From: Pezizomycotina sp. ARF18
Taxonomy: Eukaryota; Ascomycota
Direction: 5' to 3'
DNA: 64,000 nt
Assembly (NCBI GenBank): GCA_002224055.1
Contig: AZLU01000178.1
Location: 1 to 64,000, forward strand
The notes beneath the pieces are model-generated. The model was given only the letters and a program-made list of their open reading frames with translations. It did no database searches and was not told the DNA's origin. Below are positions 1 through 12,300 of this stretch, one piece after another. Both the position numbers and the translations under genes were made by a program. Each line of letters starts with the position of its first letter. Positions within the stretch are counted from its first letter, which is position 1.

Positions 1-880
1 CGGCAGCGCTATCAGCAAAAGATCGAGAAGAACCTTGCGGATATAAGAGACTGGGTGGTTATAGAGAGGAAAGGGTAGCGAGAGGGGAACCTTTGGAGAT
101 ATGGGGAATGACGTGAGACGGTAGAGAAACAAAATACGGACCAGCACCACGACCAAGCCAGCAAACTTCGGGCAGAGTCAGACTGGGACTCGCAAATAGA
201 AATAATCAAGCTAAGGCGAAAATATACGGAGTGAATAGGAAAGCGAGACGATTCGACGAGGAATTTAATCAGAAAGAGGAGGAACGAAAGGTCCGGGAGG
301 TACATGCTAAGATCGCGGGGTTGGATGCGAAGGGCAACTGAGTAAGAACGAGAAACGATGGAGAGAAAGCTCTGTTTGGGGAGCGGGAGAAGCTTTAAGC
401 TAGGTGTGCAGTCAGGCGTATTAAATGGGATATGGAGATCGGCCGCAGGTTCGCCGAAGAAAGCCGGGAGGACAAATAGGACTGAAGAAATAACGCAAGC
501 GGTGCGCCAATACAGCCCGGATGAGAATCGGCGAGGCCAGGCTCAAGGTCAAGACAAGAACATGGAGCCGCTGTTGACCTGGGAAGAGCTAATGAATGAG
601 GAGGCAGTGGCGGAAGCGGCAAGGCAACAGACCGAACGGTGAAGGAAGCCCTAGCAAAAAACAGGGAGCATGAACAGGCGAGAAAATCAGAAAAAGAACA
701 GGAGAAGAAACAGAGGAGAGAAAAATTGGAGAAGGACGAAAATGAAGAGGCAAGAACGAGAACGAAGAAGCAGGAAATGCTGGACAAAAACCTGAGCTAG
801 AAAGGGCAGCCCGTGAGAAGAAAATCCAAAGTGCGAAACTATCAATCCTCATCAGGATGAATGAAAAGGAAGGTAAGGAA
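1..880 (+). pseudogene. decayed coiled-coil protein gene, 5' end outside window
   Basis: All three plus-strand frames in turn carry Glu/Lys/Arg/Gln-rich helix-forming stretches, for example 'EEFNQKEEERKVREVHAKIA' from about 258 and 'EHEQARKSEKEQEKKQRREK' from about 666. A further piece near 800-890 reads 'ELERAAREKKIQSAKLSILI'. The switch between frames, with stops in each, indicates one long coiled-coil protein broken several times. The reading is already open at base 1, so the 5' end lies outside the window. No catalytic domain is visible. I do not recognise the family; coiled-coil composition alone cannot name it. Minus-strand Ser/Phe-rich readings over the same bases are mirror images of the acidic/basic coil and are not counted as genes. 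Confidence 0.45.
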
Positions 881-889
881 TGGATATCA

Positions 890-1790
890 CGAATGGGTAG
901 CGCACTGGCATTGGGGAGTCAAACAGGAATATGATGCCGTAGTTGATGGGCTATTAAAAGAGTATCCCTCGAGCCAGTGAGGTACGTGAAGAAAAAATCA
1001 CCTAGTGATAGCAATGGGCAGGTAAACTTTCAGCTACCTTAGCTACTGGTAGATGACTTCTGGGACTTGAGGAAGTGAGCAACCGCTCTGGTATTCAAGG
1101 CGTTAATCAGAAGATATAGGATTGCGCCATTTCGAATTCAGGCTTGCTTGGTTCTTTTATATACATAATCCCCTTTGAACTTCCAATCAAGAATTCGCAA
1201 GTGGATATATTGTAGACCTTCGATTTCATTACACCATATAGTATCAGAAATCGTTCATCAAAAACACTAAATTGTTTAATAGAATAGTTAAAACTATTCG
1301 TTAATTTAAACTTCTATAACCATAGGATGGCGCCTGTAGTATAAGTACCTATCATAGAATGTATTCATCTAATCATTGCATGTCTGAATCAATTATCATG
1401 ACATTTGTTAGAGTATTTGGGACTAGATTCTGTGGGCCGATATCACCGCCGAAGTTTTGAATCGCAAGATCATAGCACATCCAGCTATGGCTCATTACTT
1501 ATCTGTGGTGTCGCCAAATTCGCTCTCTTCGCCGAACTTCCGATCGATATGAAGCGGAGCACAATCGTATTTGCCACCTTCCTTCCCCACCAATGAAAAG
1601 TCTTGACCCCGGCTTTCAACGGGAAGGGACACGCGTCCCTCAGAATCACGATTTAGAGAAGTTGGCCAGCGAGCATTTGCGACGCTCTGCGTCAAACTTC
1701 GTCTAGCGATAGTAGAGCTTTCTTTCCGAATTCCGATGAGCCAGGTGATTTTTTTTTCTCCCCACGGCGGCAAAACTTTGGACGCACTAT
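890..1790. other. intergenic, nothing recognised
   Basis: AT-richer sequence with short unrelated open frames on both strands. A 157-codon minus-strand frame (1495-1968) overlaps the promoter region of the downstream secreted-protein gene, has no recognisable motif, and is treated as chance. Confidence 0.4.
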
Positions 1791-1800
1791 TGCAAATATA

Positions 1801-1814
1801 AGTATATATATAAT
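1801..1814 (+). promoter_or_regulatory. TATA-like element upstream of secreted-protein gene
   Basis: An 'AGTATATATATAAT' run lies about 145 bp upstream of the ATG at 1957, a plausible distance for a fungal TATA element. Position and composition are the only evidence. Confidence 0.3.
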
Positions 1815-1956
1815 GTTGATGGTCCGCGACGCTGCAGTTCTTTCTGTTGCAAATAACGTCATGCGTGAATAATAAGGATAACCAAACTTTGGCCTCGTTT
1901 TCCACGTCGCACAGGTTTACACTTTGTGTATTGGTCGCGATAGTTCGGCAAACATT

Positions 1957-2756
1957 ATGCACTTCCATATTTTACTTCTCGGGGGTTTGCTCTCCTCCGG
2001 CGCCATTGCGTTGCCCGCCGCAGAAGCTCAACCGAACCAAGTTGAAGAGCGCGCACCAAGGCTTACCGATCCGCCGCCGCCTTTCGAGGTCATTACTGAC
2101 TTTGGACAACTCACGAGCTTCCTGGAGAGTCAACTGGGTATCGACCGTCGCAGTTAACAAACTTCAATGGTCTAGGGTGAGTCTTGCTTGTCCGCCTAGG
2201 TCTAGTCTTCCGCTTTTTGCAAGAGCGATCATGTAAACTATCGCAGAAGGTACTGATTAAGACGCTGTCGCAAACGGAAATCCCTTTGATCCCTCTGTCG
2301 CCTCCTCCATCCTAGATTCCTTCGATGGAAACCCATTCATAACAGACCAACCAACATTTTCCGTGACACCGTTTCTTACAGATGAGAATAGTTTTATAAC
2401 GAATACCGATGATAGGCTACCAACAAATACGCTGGAAACTGGCTTGAATAGCGGGGGATCGCGGACCACCGGAAGTTTCGACAACGTTTTTACGCATACG
2501 GGAGTGCCGACGGGAGAAGCTGGTGAGTCGGAGAAAGCGGGGAATTCCGCCGCTGCCGCTTCGGCGTTGAAGAAGAGCGACGGGATGAAGAAGGCGGCGG
2601 ATTTTGTGGTCATGGTATTTTTTGGAGGGGTTGTGGGAATTATTGGGGCTTGGGATTCATATTATGAGCCTATCAATTTGAAGTTTTCGTTTGCTGTTTC
2701 CTCGCCGCTTTGTTTTATGGCAATCTTTAAATTTATGCCAGGATGCTACCGCCAAT
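1957..2756 (+). pseudogene. small secreted protein, interrupted
   Basis: The start chosen is the ATG at 1957 because it opens directly onto a signal peptide ('MHFHILLLGGLLSSGAIALP') followed by a Pro/Glu-rich stretch. The first part reads through '...DFGQLTSFLESQLGI' and then loses frame near 2140-2157. A candidate intron runs 2177-2261 (GTGAGT donor, 'CTGAT' branch, AG acceptor). The downstream part continues as 'AVANGNPFDPSVASSILDSF', then a Thr/Ser/Asn-rich region, an Ala/Lys segment and a hydrophobic stretch (VVMVFFGGVVGIIGAW) that may anchor the protein, ending at 2756. The splice and the upstream frame do not agree without a break, so at least one indel is present. Family not recognised; a secreted or membrane-anchored surface protein is the inference. 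Confidence 0.5.
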
Positions 2757-3091
2757 AATGTCAGATAATTGCTATACATTCAACTTTGGGACTATCACTC
2801 TTCAAGACATTTTTCGCATACTGGTGCATATGTTTCGGACGTTTCCAGATAATCTTTTCATTGCCATGAGAGTTTAAGACTACGCTCTTTTATACAGGCT
2901 GACTATCAGTCTCATGAGATTTTAAAAGCAATAATCAATCGCACGGCAAGAAGACATCGCAGTAAACTACATCAAATTTGCGAATCTCAAGACTAAATAA
3001 CACCATAAGCCCTATGATAATGATGCAACTAAAAGAAAAAGCCAACTTCCCAACCCGTCATCTCTAAGCTCCTCAGAAAGTTGGCGCAGCC

Positions 3092-3294
3092 CTAACAGTT
3101 GCCGTGCCCACGACCGAAAACCTGCAGTATATTGTCGGCGTGGTTGACAACGATCCTTAGATCTCCCGAGTCGATATCGTCGTATAATTTGTTAACTCGG
3201 TGAACTCCGACGATCACGACGGCAAGTATCGCGATCAGAACGAACATCTTGATTGTAGCCACGAGGCCATGTATTGGTCGAGGATTTTGCCCAT
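3092..3294 (-). pseudogene. short single-pass membrane peptide
   Basis: On the minus strand, an ATG at 3294 opens 'MGKILDQYM', and a shifted frame continues into 'MFVLIAILAVVIVGVHRVNK', a clear transmembrane segment, then an Asp/His-rich tail ending '...ILQVFGRGHGNC' with a TAG at 3092-3094. One frame change separates the leader from the membrane segment; alternatively the ATG inside the second frame (about 3249) is the true start, giving an intact peptide of about 52 residues. Codon choice looks coding, and the plus-strand readings over the same bases are poor. No family recognised. It lies alone between the secreted-protein gene and a gene-poor stretch. Confidence 0.35.
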
Positions 3295-3299
3295 GTTTG

Positions 3300-5900
3300 T
3301 GCTGTCGCGGACGGATTTCCGGAATTATTGTGGGCGAATTGGGGTTTTCCGGCGATGCTGCGGAGGTCAGTGGCGGTCAGAAATCAAAATTTAGCAAAGA
3401 GAAAATACCTTCAGATAAATTCTACTTGAGGAGGATTTCGCGTGAGCGTCGCAGGTTATTGCTACCAGAAAATAATCCAGAAGCGAAAAGGGTCTTCTGG
3501 AAGAAAGAAGTAACCTCGTAAGAGCCCGAGGAGGAGGCTCTGCCCCTTTTAAACCCCTCAAGGCTCATCCACGTTGAAAAGTGTCATAGCCATGTGCTTG
3601 TTGGCTCGCAGGATTAGCTTGGAGTTTATTTTAATTTTAAATCTAAGGATCGCCAGTTGTTTTGTGTTTATTGGGAATTGTTTGCAGCCGAATCGAGCAA
3701 GGTCCGACCATGCGCGAGATCTTGGCTAAATTCCGCATGTTCGAACTCGTGGACAAGCGTCGCCCAGCCGGTTGGCTGGACCCACAATTAACTAAATGAA
3801 TCATCTCAAACCCTTGTTCGTCTTTTCAAAATGAAGCTAACGAAGGTTGTTTAGTTCTAGGATGGGGTTCCTCTCAAGTAAAGGCGATATCATGCATGTG
3901 CTCTATCCTGAACGATTTATATTTTGTTTTTGTGGCCTTATCGAATCATTAAGCGCGTTTGCGTTCGCTATGTATAGTATAGAAGTCCGGCAAAGAGCCT
4001 CATGAAACGTCGAGACGCGACGTTCGAAAGACCATTATATAGAAAAAAAATTGAATGCATAGCGTGGGACTGTATGAGTGTTGTCTGGAGGGTCTTCTGC
4101 TGTAAAAGCAGCGTATATAAACATGTCGTATCTGAAGTGTTGGTATCGCTGTGTTAAAATCAAAAGGTAACAACAGAAAATTGAGGGGTCGGGCAGGTAT
4201 TTTTGGCGATAACTTTCTGCTCGTTTCTCTAGATCTGGCAGAGTAAATATATGATCGTGGGTGTTCTACGGCGTGAAAGGAATATATCATTAGAGTAGGG
4301 AAAGCTTTGACATTTAATTGCTTTATCAAGTTCATTGCCTTGTAAATTTATTTTATAGGCATTTAGAGCGCAACTCCTAGCATTGGATGAAAATGAGAGC
4401 AACGACCTATATCATAGCGCTTTCGGGGAAGACAAGGTTCTTCGGGCTGCAAGGTTGTTTAACTTTGCCAAAGATGCCAAATGACGATGCCAAATGACCC
4501 TGAGATATTCGGCTTGGGGACAAAGCTTATAATGAGTATATTATTAGATGCTTGAAAACTGTGCCTGGCGATGAGAGAAGCTAGGTTGCGTCCTTTCGTA
4601 TTAACTCGAATAACAAGGCGACGGAATTATTCATCCGGGGAGCCCACTCGAAAAGAACCGGCCTCGTTTCGAAAAGAACGGCCTCGCTTCATATGCATCT
4701 ATACTCACAGGAGGAGAGCTAACATTATCTCTAATCCTCCACTCATCACTTATGATAATCGGAGGAGACTCTTATTGACAGGAAAAAAAATCCTATCCAA
4801 CATATCGGCCGATTCACCGACCACTCAAATCAGCCCGTGGTAAACACACTCGATCATTTTCATGAAACACGTCCCTTGGAAGCATCAGTGTTGAAAGCGC
4901 CAACAGTAAAAGTATTTTGGAGTTATCTGTCCGAAATCCGAATATTTCGGGTCTCGCTATAGCAGTCGGCGCAGGATGATACATGGTTGGCTAAACCCTT
5001 TTTAGATATAAGGCAACTTTGTTCGATTCCCGAAAATCTCGATATTTCACGGTCACAATCTTAAAACACGGGAATACTAACGTCACCTTCCAGAGAGCGT
5101 TCAGAATAAAACCGATCGTACAAATCTGATCGGTGATACTATACAACTGCGTTTCTACGTTGAGTGTTAGCCTCTGTTTTGTAAATTGCATTTACCCGCA
5201 GTTAGTTCATGATCAACATTCACAGTTCCGTTCGTATCTTGATTCTAATCGGAGTTGTTGACATTTGTGGCATTTGAGGCTCTTCAATCCTCCGAAACAC
5301 AAGTCAGAATCGCTTTGGCATGACATCGCCGGCTCTTACTAATATAATTTCTGGGCTAGTTATTGTTTTCGGACGATACACACGATCACGGAAATCTTTA
5401 TATCCGTGTGATATCTCGTTACACACTGCGGAGTGCAACCCGTAGTTTCCCAGTAGCGCTTTGCGGTGCTCTTTGCTGCCTGCCATGGCCTGTTCATGAA
5501 GTGGCGCATATTGCGCCATTTATCGGCTTGATTGTATACAGTTTGGCCAAGCTGCGCTCGCTTCCAGGTAGCTTCATGACCATTATCCTAGCAGTGCTGA
5601 GTTTAAGTTACATCACCGTGTCTAGAGCAAACGATGAATCTATCATTATATAAAGGACTTGAACTCCCGTGAAATGCCAAACTATCTAGAATAACCAAGA
5701 TATAACAAAAACCAATACAAAGCAGACGATTAAGAAGAGAAAACAAAACGCACACGAAACGAAGTTGCAAACTCCTAAACCTAAACACCATATCTATATC
5801 CTTCGATCGCGACCGCTCCAGAAAAATATCTCGGATAAAATCCTTGACGCTAAAACTCAAATAAACCTCCGAAGCCGTTGGTAAACTCCAAATAAAACTC
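3300..5900. other. gene-poor stretch, nothing recognised
   Basis: Only short unrelated frames on both strands (the longest about 110 codons, without recognisable motifs). The stretch is AT-moderate with scattered T/A runs. A possible short hydrophobic frame (5363-5653, +) has no supporting features. Confidence 0.4.
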
Positions 5901-5906
5901 AACAAA

Positions 5907-6929
5907 ATGGTTAAGTTCTCGTTCTCGGTGTACGTATCACCCTTCGTGCCCTCCCCCATTACCGTATTGTACAACTCCGTGACATAAAAATCGCGACGTT
6001 TTCTTGAATATCGCTAAGTTCCTCGTATAGGCCACTGGTCACCTCGGCCCCACCGTCGTCCGCGGCCTCCTCGACAACGGCCATTCCGTCACAGCTCTCT
6101 CCCGAAACGGTTCAAAGTCGACCGCACCTCATGGGATCGCTCCATATCCGCCGACTATTCGTCCTCAGAATCCCTCACCTCCGCATTTACCGGCTTCGAC
6201 GCCATCGTCTCTACGATCGGTGGCGACTCCCTATCCCCTTCCTCCGTCCCCATGCAGAAAGCCATCGTCGACGCAGCCATCGCCGCGGGCGTGAAGCGTT
6301 TCATCCCCTCCGAATTTGGCTCGGACACAGGAAGCGCCAGGAGCAGGGAGGTCCCGATATATCATCCCAAGCAAGATGTCCAGAAGTATCTCGAAGAAAA
6401 AGCCGCAGAGGGAAAGATCGAATACACTACTATCTTCAATGGCCCGTTCACGGAATGGATGATCGGGATGGCGCCCTCGGAGGTTTCTTCCGAAGGATAA
6501 GAAGGTGGAGTTGTTCGACGATCCTTCCCTGCCATTTCCTACTACGCCGATCCCGGTATCGTAATGCCGTCGGCGTTGCGTTGAGTAAATGGAGGAAACT
6601 AGGAACAAGATTGTCATGATCCGCGGCGCGTACCCGAGCCAGAATGAGATTCTTTCTATCTTTGAAGAATTGACGGGAGGAGAGAAGTGGACGGTTCAGG
6701 AGGTAAAGACGACGGACGAGTTTAAGAGGGGATTGGAAGGGTTAAGGTGAACCCGCACGATTGGGAGAATGGACTCAGGCCAACACTCAGAGGCGTTGTC
6801 TACAGCCGATATTATAACTACCTGTTCGATGACGAGGAGACTATTAGCAAGAATAACGAGCTACTAGGTGTCAAGCCGCTAGATAGGCATGGGCTAAAGG
6901 AGATCGTTAAGAAGGCGCTGGAGCAGTAA
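5907..6929 (+). pseudogene. NmrA-like / isoflavone-reductase-like NAD(P)-binding protein, interrupted
   Basis: Atypical short-chain dehydrogenase of the NmrA/PCBER group. After a short first exon from the ATG at 5907 and a candidate intron (about 5928-6030, with 'CGCTAAG' before the AG), the Rossmann start reads 'ATGHLGPTVVRGLLDNGHSV'. Later come 'FDAIVSTIGG', the family hallmark 'AGVKRFIPSEFGSDTGSA' and 'EYTTIFNGPFTEWM'. The C-terminal half continues as 'NKIVMIRGAYPSQNEILSIF' and 'GLRPTLRGVVYSRYYNYLF', ending at 6927-6929. The order of blocks and overall length (about 300 residues) fit the family. The pieces lie in different frames, so the gene carries roughly four breaks. Members bind NADP(H) as regulators or reduce aromatic and other small substrates; the substrate cannot be told here. 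It converges tail to tail on the transcription factor, 285 bp away. Confidence 0.8.
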
Positions 6930-7214
6930 ATAAGAAAAGAGAGTAGATACCTTATTATGATGAAAATTGATTCTATTCGTTTTTACAAAGAGTTGCTTTA
7001 GATACACTAGTGTATGTAAACATGTCGATGAATTGACAGCCGGAATATAATACGAAAACACAGTGTCGATAGGAAAAAAATGAGATTGAAGTAGCTAAAC
7101 TGCTGCTAAGAACTGCATGTAATGCGGCGCTAATGAAGCCTTGCCTGTATTTAGATACACCTTGAAGAAATAAGTCAAAGGAAGTTCAGCATAGAAAAAG
7201 TATAACTGTTATAT

Positions 7215-9357
7215 TCAAGCACCATCTAGATCAATATTATAATCCGACGGGTCAAACTTGAACGAAGGTGTGAACATTGACCGCACCATATCCGGATCCA
7301 GCTCGAAATTCCATTCCATCTGCGGGTCCTCGGCGACCTGGTTCGCTGTCCTCGTGATGTCGGCGGTGTAGTCGAAGGCGGGAATGTAGCCGAGTTCACG
7401 ACCGAATGCATTGGAACCTTGATATTCAGAACCTCGGAAGTAGGCTGAGGGGTCTGCGTTGGAAATGTCAGTGGCTCTCCGATGTGTTGTAGTGTAGCTT
7501 CGGTAGATGCTACCGTCGGCTGGGGATTTTGAGCTGGTTTCGGGGCTTTGGCGACTTTGATAGGCCCGCTAGAGGATGTCGTGGACGACGTTCCTTTGAG
7601 GTTTGCTTGCTCGACCTTACGAAGAACCCCCTTAAGTACCGTGTGCGCGTTATCCGCGAACCAACCAAGCTCGTTCCTCTCGATTACACAGGCCGTCGCG
7701 AGTTTATTTCTGATAATCGCGTACCTATCCAACACTGCCGAGACCGCTTCAACCACGCGATCGTAGAGCATTGGGTCTAGCGACGTTTCCGTAAGAAGAA
7801 ACATGCACAGTTGCACCGACGGCTCGAAGGGTGCATAGACAACGGCGCGTAGCAGTAGTGGTGCGGCTGGATCGTCTCGAAGTACTCCTTGTTCGCCTGT
7901 AACAGTGCCAGAGCGTTCGCCACTCCCGCCTGCCGCATACGGAGGCCAGGCAGTTCGCCGCGTGTCCGGGATAAGTTGTCGCCAGATTAACACGGTACCT
8001 CTCACGGTTGAGCGGGTATGAAAGCCTCATGTATGACCTGTATATACTCGAAAGAACATGGTGAACCTGTGAGTGCATGTGTGCGCGCTGGATCATAAGG
8101 TAAGGCGCACTGTGCGTCCCAGTGTTTATCGCATGCGGGGTTGCTGGGACACTTCAAAAATCCCGGAGTTTTTCCGCCCAGTCCAGCCACGCCGCTGCGA
8201 CATATTGTAGAACTTTTCGCCGATCTCAACGTCCCCGCCGTCGTCGCCCATACCAAACATGGGTATTCCTCGTCGGTAAAAAAGTGACGATAGCTGGTGC
8301 TCGTACCATGGCTGTACCGTTGGACTCGGGGATGGTCGTTGGGTCCGATCCGTCCGCTCCTTCGAACGATGGTAGCGGCAGTGAGACCGTGCAGGACGAG
8401 TTCGTGATCATCCGCGGCCGGTCATGGAGCGCGAAATGTGATTGTCTGTGTTCGGATGATCATCCAAACATACCGGCGGAGCTGAGCTTCGAAATCAGAG
8501 ATTTATCCTCCGGCGGATCAATGTGCATTTGGAGTTCCTGCGCTTCGCGTATCGCGCGGCTTAATCTATGCCAACCGTGCGATGCTCTACCTTCGTTCTT
8601 TAGCCAGAAAGACATAAGACAGTGCGCTAACACGCGCTCTATGCAGGTCCCAGGCGCTCCCATGTCGAGTAACTTCTCCGATGCGTCGACGTAGGATCCG
8701 CTCAGTGTTTTACGGGACGGATTAATTCTTCTATTGTCGCTCCGTCTTTATCGGGAGAAACTGGACGGCAACGGCACACATATTGAGCAGAAGCGCTGCG
8801 AAGTTGAGGTCCCATTCTCACGATTGCGCTCTTTCCAGAGGTTCGCATACGCTTCCATAAACGTCTCTCGGTGAATTATACAGAAGAGTTGTTATTGTAA
8901 TCCTCTAGAAAAATCGGACGAGGAGATTGCGTAAGGACGGGGCGGTATTGCGGTAAGTAGAGCCAGAGCAGTGGATTAGCATTGTTATTCGGCGGTGGAT
9001 CGTGAATGTCGAGCTAGTAGTTGTGTTAGCATATTATAGACTGTCCGCAATTTCTTCAGCGGAGCAGGGGTACCTGTTTTAAGTCAGCCAGATGGACGCC
9101 CGACGCCGAAGCCCATGACGCAATATTGAACGCTTGTCGATTTCATCTCCCACAGCATCTGACGACTTTGGTGAACTGGTTGACGCACAATCGGGTTAGC
9201 GTGGAAGAAGTCTTGCGAATACGAAGTGAGTAATGATAATTTACCTCTGTCATCATCTGAACTGTTTTGGTCGATTGTGAAGCTGCGGCGAGTAAGATCG
9301 AACTGTTTTCTCTCACAATTTCCTTGCGTTTTTTGGTTTCGAAATCGGCAGAGATGA
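7215..9357 (-). pseudogene. fungal-specific transcription factor, interrupted
   Basis: Minus-strand pieces in order: 'FETKKRKEIVRENSS' (about 9340); 'DIHDPPPNNNANPLLWLYLP' (about 9010); 'IHRETFMEAYANLWKERNRE' (about 8875); 'LNFAALLLNMCAVAVQFLP' (about 8810); 'CIERVLAHCLMSFWLKNEGR'; 'VWMIIRTQTI' followed by 'HFALHDRPRMITNSSCTVSL' (about 8440-8390). This matches the order of the fungal-specific transcription factor domain (PF04082): 'HRPTF'-like start, 'LLxAIxAVGA'-like helix, and 'RRxWW..DRxxSxxxGRPxxI'. The C-terminal part has 'DPAAPLLLRAVVYAPFEPSV' and an acidic end 'FKFDPSDYNIDLDGA', stop at 7215-7217. Two likely introns with CTAAC/CTGAC branches lie near 9080-9260. No Zn2Cys6 cluster was found at the N-terminus, so the DNA-binding part may be missing, upstream or lost. 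Several frame breaks. Confidence 0.75.
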
Positions 9358-9399
9358 ACTGTTATATAGATTTTTCAATACCCGATTAACTCCGCAAAA

Positions 9400-12300
9400 C
9401 CTCCGAGTCTGAGGGTTTATAACTTACCACGTCGTCGCGCAGTGCATTGGTTACAGGCACTGTCTGTCGCACTGATGCATGCATTAGCTCTATAACGTCA
9501 TTAATAACTCTAGTAAATGTTTACCTTCTGCTTGCGTCTCTGGCATTCACCGCAGCTGACGGTTTTCCTCGCTCCAGACTTTGCGGGAGTCTTGAGATTC
9601 CGTGGTTGGTGGTATCCATAGTATATGCTTCTTGATCTTGAGCCGCCTGTTAGATGGTATGAGATTAACAACATGAAGCGAACGATAAAAGGTCGATATT
9701 GCGTCGGTTCAAGAGGATAGATTCAAGGGTCCGGCTTGGTTCTATTTAAACCTCGAGTGATCAATGTTCTTATGTCGCCGAGATGTCTTATTGCAGTCAA
9801 TTTTTTCTTGCCTACGGAATATTTTATTTTTATTTTATTTTATTCTTTTTCTGTCGTTTTTTCGAAACGTACAACCTATACAGAGTCGCCGCAGCCCTCG
9901 CTTACCAATTCACACAACAAGAATAGGCACGAGGCAATGAGGGAAATGGAAAGAAAGAAAAAGTGGAAAATACCAAAAACGTGGCTGCTTGCGCTGTGGC
10001 TCGGGCATTTTCCTGGTTTTGAACGGAAAATGACCCACTTTCTGCAATAGCTCTCTTCAGCCTTGAATTTATAATAACAACACGATTGGGCGAATTGTAT
10101 TCTAGCCCGACGATCCCTCGTATATCGCACGTGATATAGCAGGAAAAGAGCAATGGAAATGTTTCAAGAAGAGCAAACGTAAACACAGGTATCATGATAG
10201 TAGTGGAAAGGGAAAAGAGCGAGCCCCCTTTCTTAGAAAGCCTGCAGTCGGTATCTCCTTGTGGGACCCAATCCGGGGAAAGCATGTCTTAACCATTTGG
10301 AGGCTGTGTTACCGCGAAGTAGTACTGATCAGGTTTAAGATGAATTGGAACTTGAACATGAAAGACGCAATGAGAACACATTATATCGAGCACTACAACG
10401 CACCTATGTTCTGCAATGAACTTAAAACCTTCTCGTGCATAGGCGAGAAAAAAAACGGCCCACTATTTTTGGACCTACAGAGGAAGTTGAAAAAGTGTAA
10501 GCTCGATCTGGATGGGGCTGTGTGTGTGATGTTTTTTTTCCCCATCGCAACCGTCTTCCGAGCAACCTGAGCCCTGAAAGATTCCGACATCGTCATTGGA
10601 GGGCCACTGTTCGTGGGGGTTTTGGAGCATAGCAACGACTCCATCACTGACATTCTAGACCACGATACTTTGCTCAGAACTTCAGATAATCCCTCATCAA
10701 TGACGAAAGGGGTTTGTGGGCCGTGATCATGGTCAGCTCAAGTTCACCGCCTCGGTGCCTTTAATTATGGAATTTGTGGGGGGAACGGGAACTGGGCATT
10801 TTGGCAGTGTCAACTTGCGGTGAAGGGCGACCATTTCTAAAAGAAAGCTGTCGAAAACATCGCTTGGATCCCTCTGGTCTCGAGATATATGTTGCTGATA
10901 TTTTTGCCAAAAACTCAGTCTAAAAACATCTAGTTACGGGAAACGAAAACATGTCGTGGGAAAAATCACTAGAATCGCTTCCAAAGTCCAGTCGCCGAAT
11001 AATTCTAGCGATTAACGGATGTATCTATCAGTTTGTTCGTGAACGTACGAGGCGAGGAGTAATCCCCAGAAAATGCATGAACCAGCGCTTTAAATCAACG
11101 CTGTCTTACCTCGTAAAAATGTTATCGTTTTCTAGCACAAACAGGTTTCTCAAGTCTCATTTCTTTATCTTGATTTGTAGAAAACTAAAATCACTTACGT
11201 ATTTAACTTATTTTTATTATCACGAATGGTGGCACCATTTTGCGACGATGAATGGTTCATGATACTGGATGCATCGCACCCTGCAGCAACCCTAAAAAGG
11301 CATTTCCGATCGGTATCAACCGAAGCTCTCAAATGTCAAAAAATATTGCCAAACGGAATTGTTTTAGACAACGTTCGCTATATCTTTATCTATTTTATTC
11401 ATGCTAGGAGAGTCAGCCTTGTAAGCCCTGCATATATTAAAAGCAAGACGCCTCTATATTCGAATTCTGTGGGTGCATAGGTTCAAGGTTAGCCGCTAGA
11501 TCATGAGCTGATATATCGCGGATACGACGGTCGTGTTCTACAACGTATCCTTTATGTAGTGATGATTCGTGATTTGCTGATTAGCGAAAGTTCCATTCTA
11601 ACGATAACATCAGATGAAAAGCACCAAGTCGGGGAAGTTCCAGATAATCATAGAACCTGACTTATCAAGAAACCACGGCCCATGGCACTGGGCTTCTGAG
11701 TATTAGAGATATGAAGGTACCTGACGACAATCAACCCGCTAGGATCGATAATTTACTGGGTCAAGCTGACTTTCGTATTAGGAATAATAACCATGAGTAG
11801 TTATGAGGAGAGATCCAGTGTTCTCTCAACACGTAATCTTTCTTTCTTTTTGTACTTTCTATTTCCTGAATCGTGGTTTCTGCATGTCATTCTGCCACTG
11901 GTATTTAGAAGTGCTGAGAGAGAACGAGCTTCATGTCAAAGCAATTGAGACTTCCTCATGTGTCATCTTGACGAATACGTGGAGTGATACGATATTACGA
12001 ACTTGGGAGATATAATTCTTTTACTTTATAGATAATTTGTTCATGGTTTGATTCGCGATACATGAAATCCAGGAACTCTAAAGTCTGCTGGAGTTCAATT
12101 GGATTGATATAGTACCCCTGGTTCTATTCCCTTAAGTAAGTTCGCATCTATCTTATAATTTGTGTATCTAAAAAAACGTATTTGCTTGTTTCATGACGTA
12201 TAGGAGCGATTCAACCCCCCCCCCTTCTTCTTCCTCTACTAGTATTTTAATTCAAGAGTAGAGGGAGCGTTTAACTTTACTACTAAAGCCTACAACATGC

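Noticed and set aside
1495-1968. 157-codon minus-strand frame
   Set aside because: It overlaps the TATA-like element and start of the secreted-protein gene; no domain or splice support.
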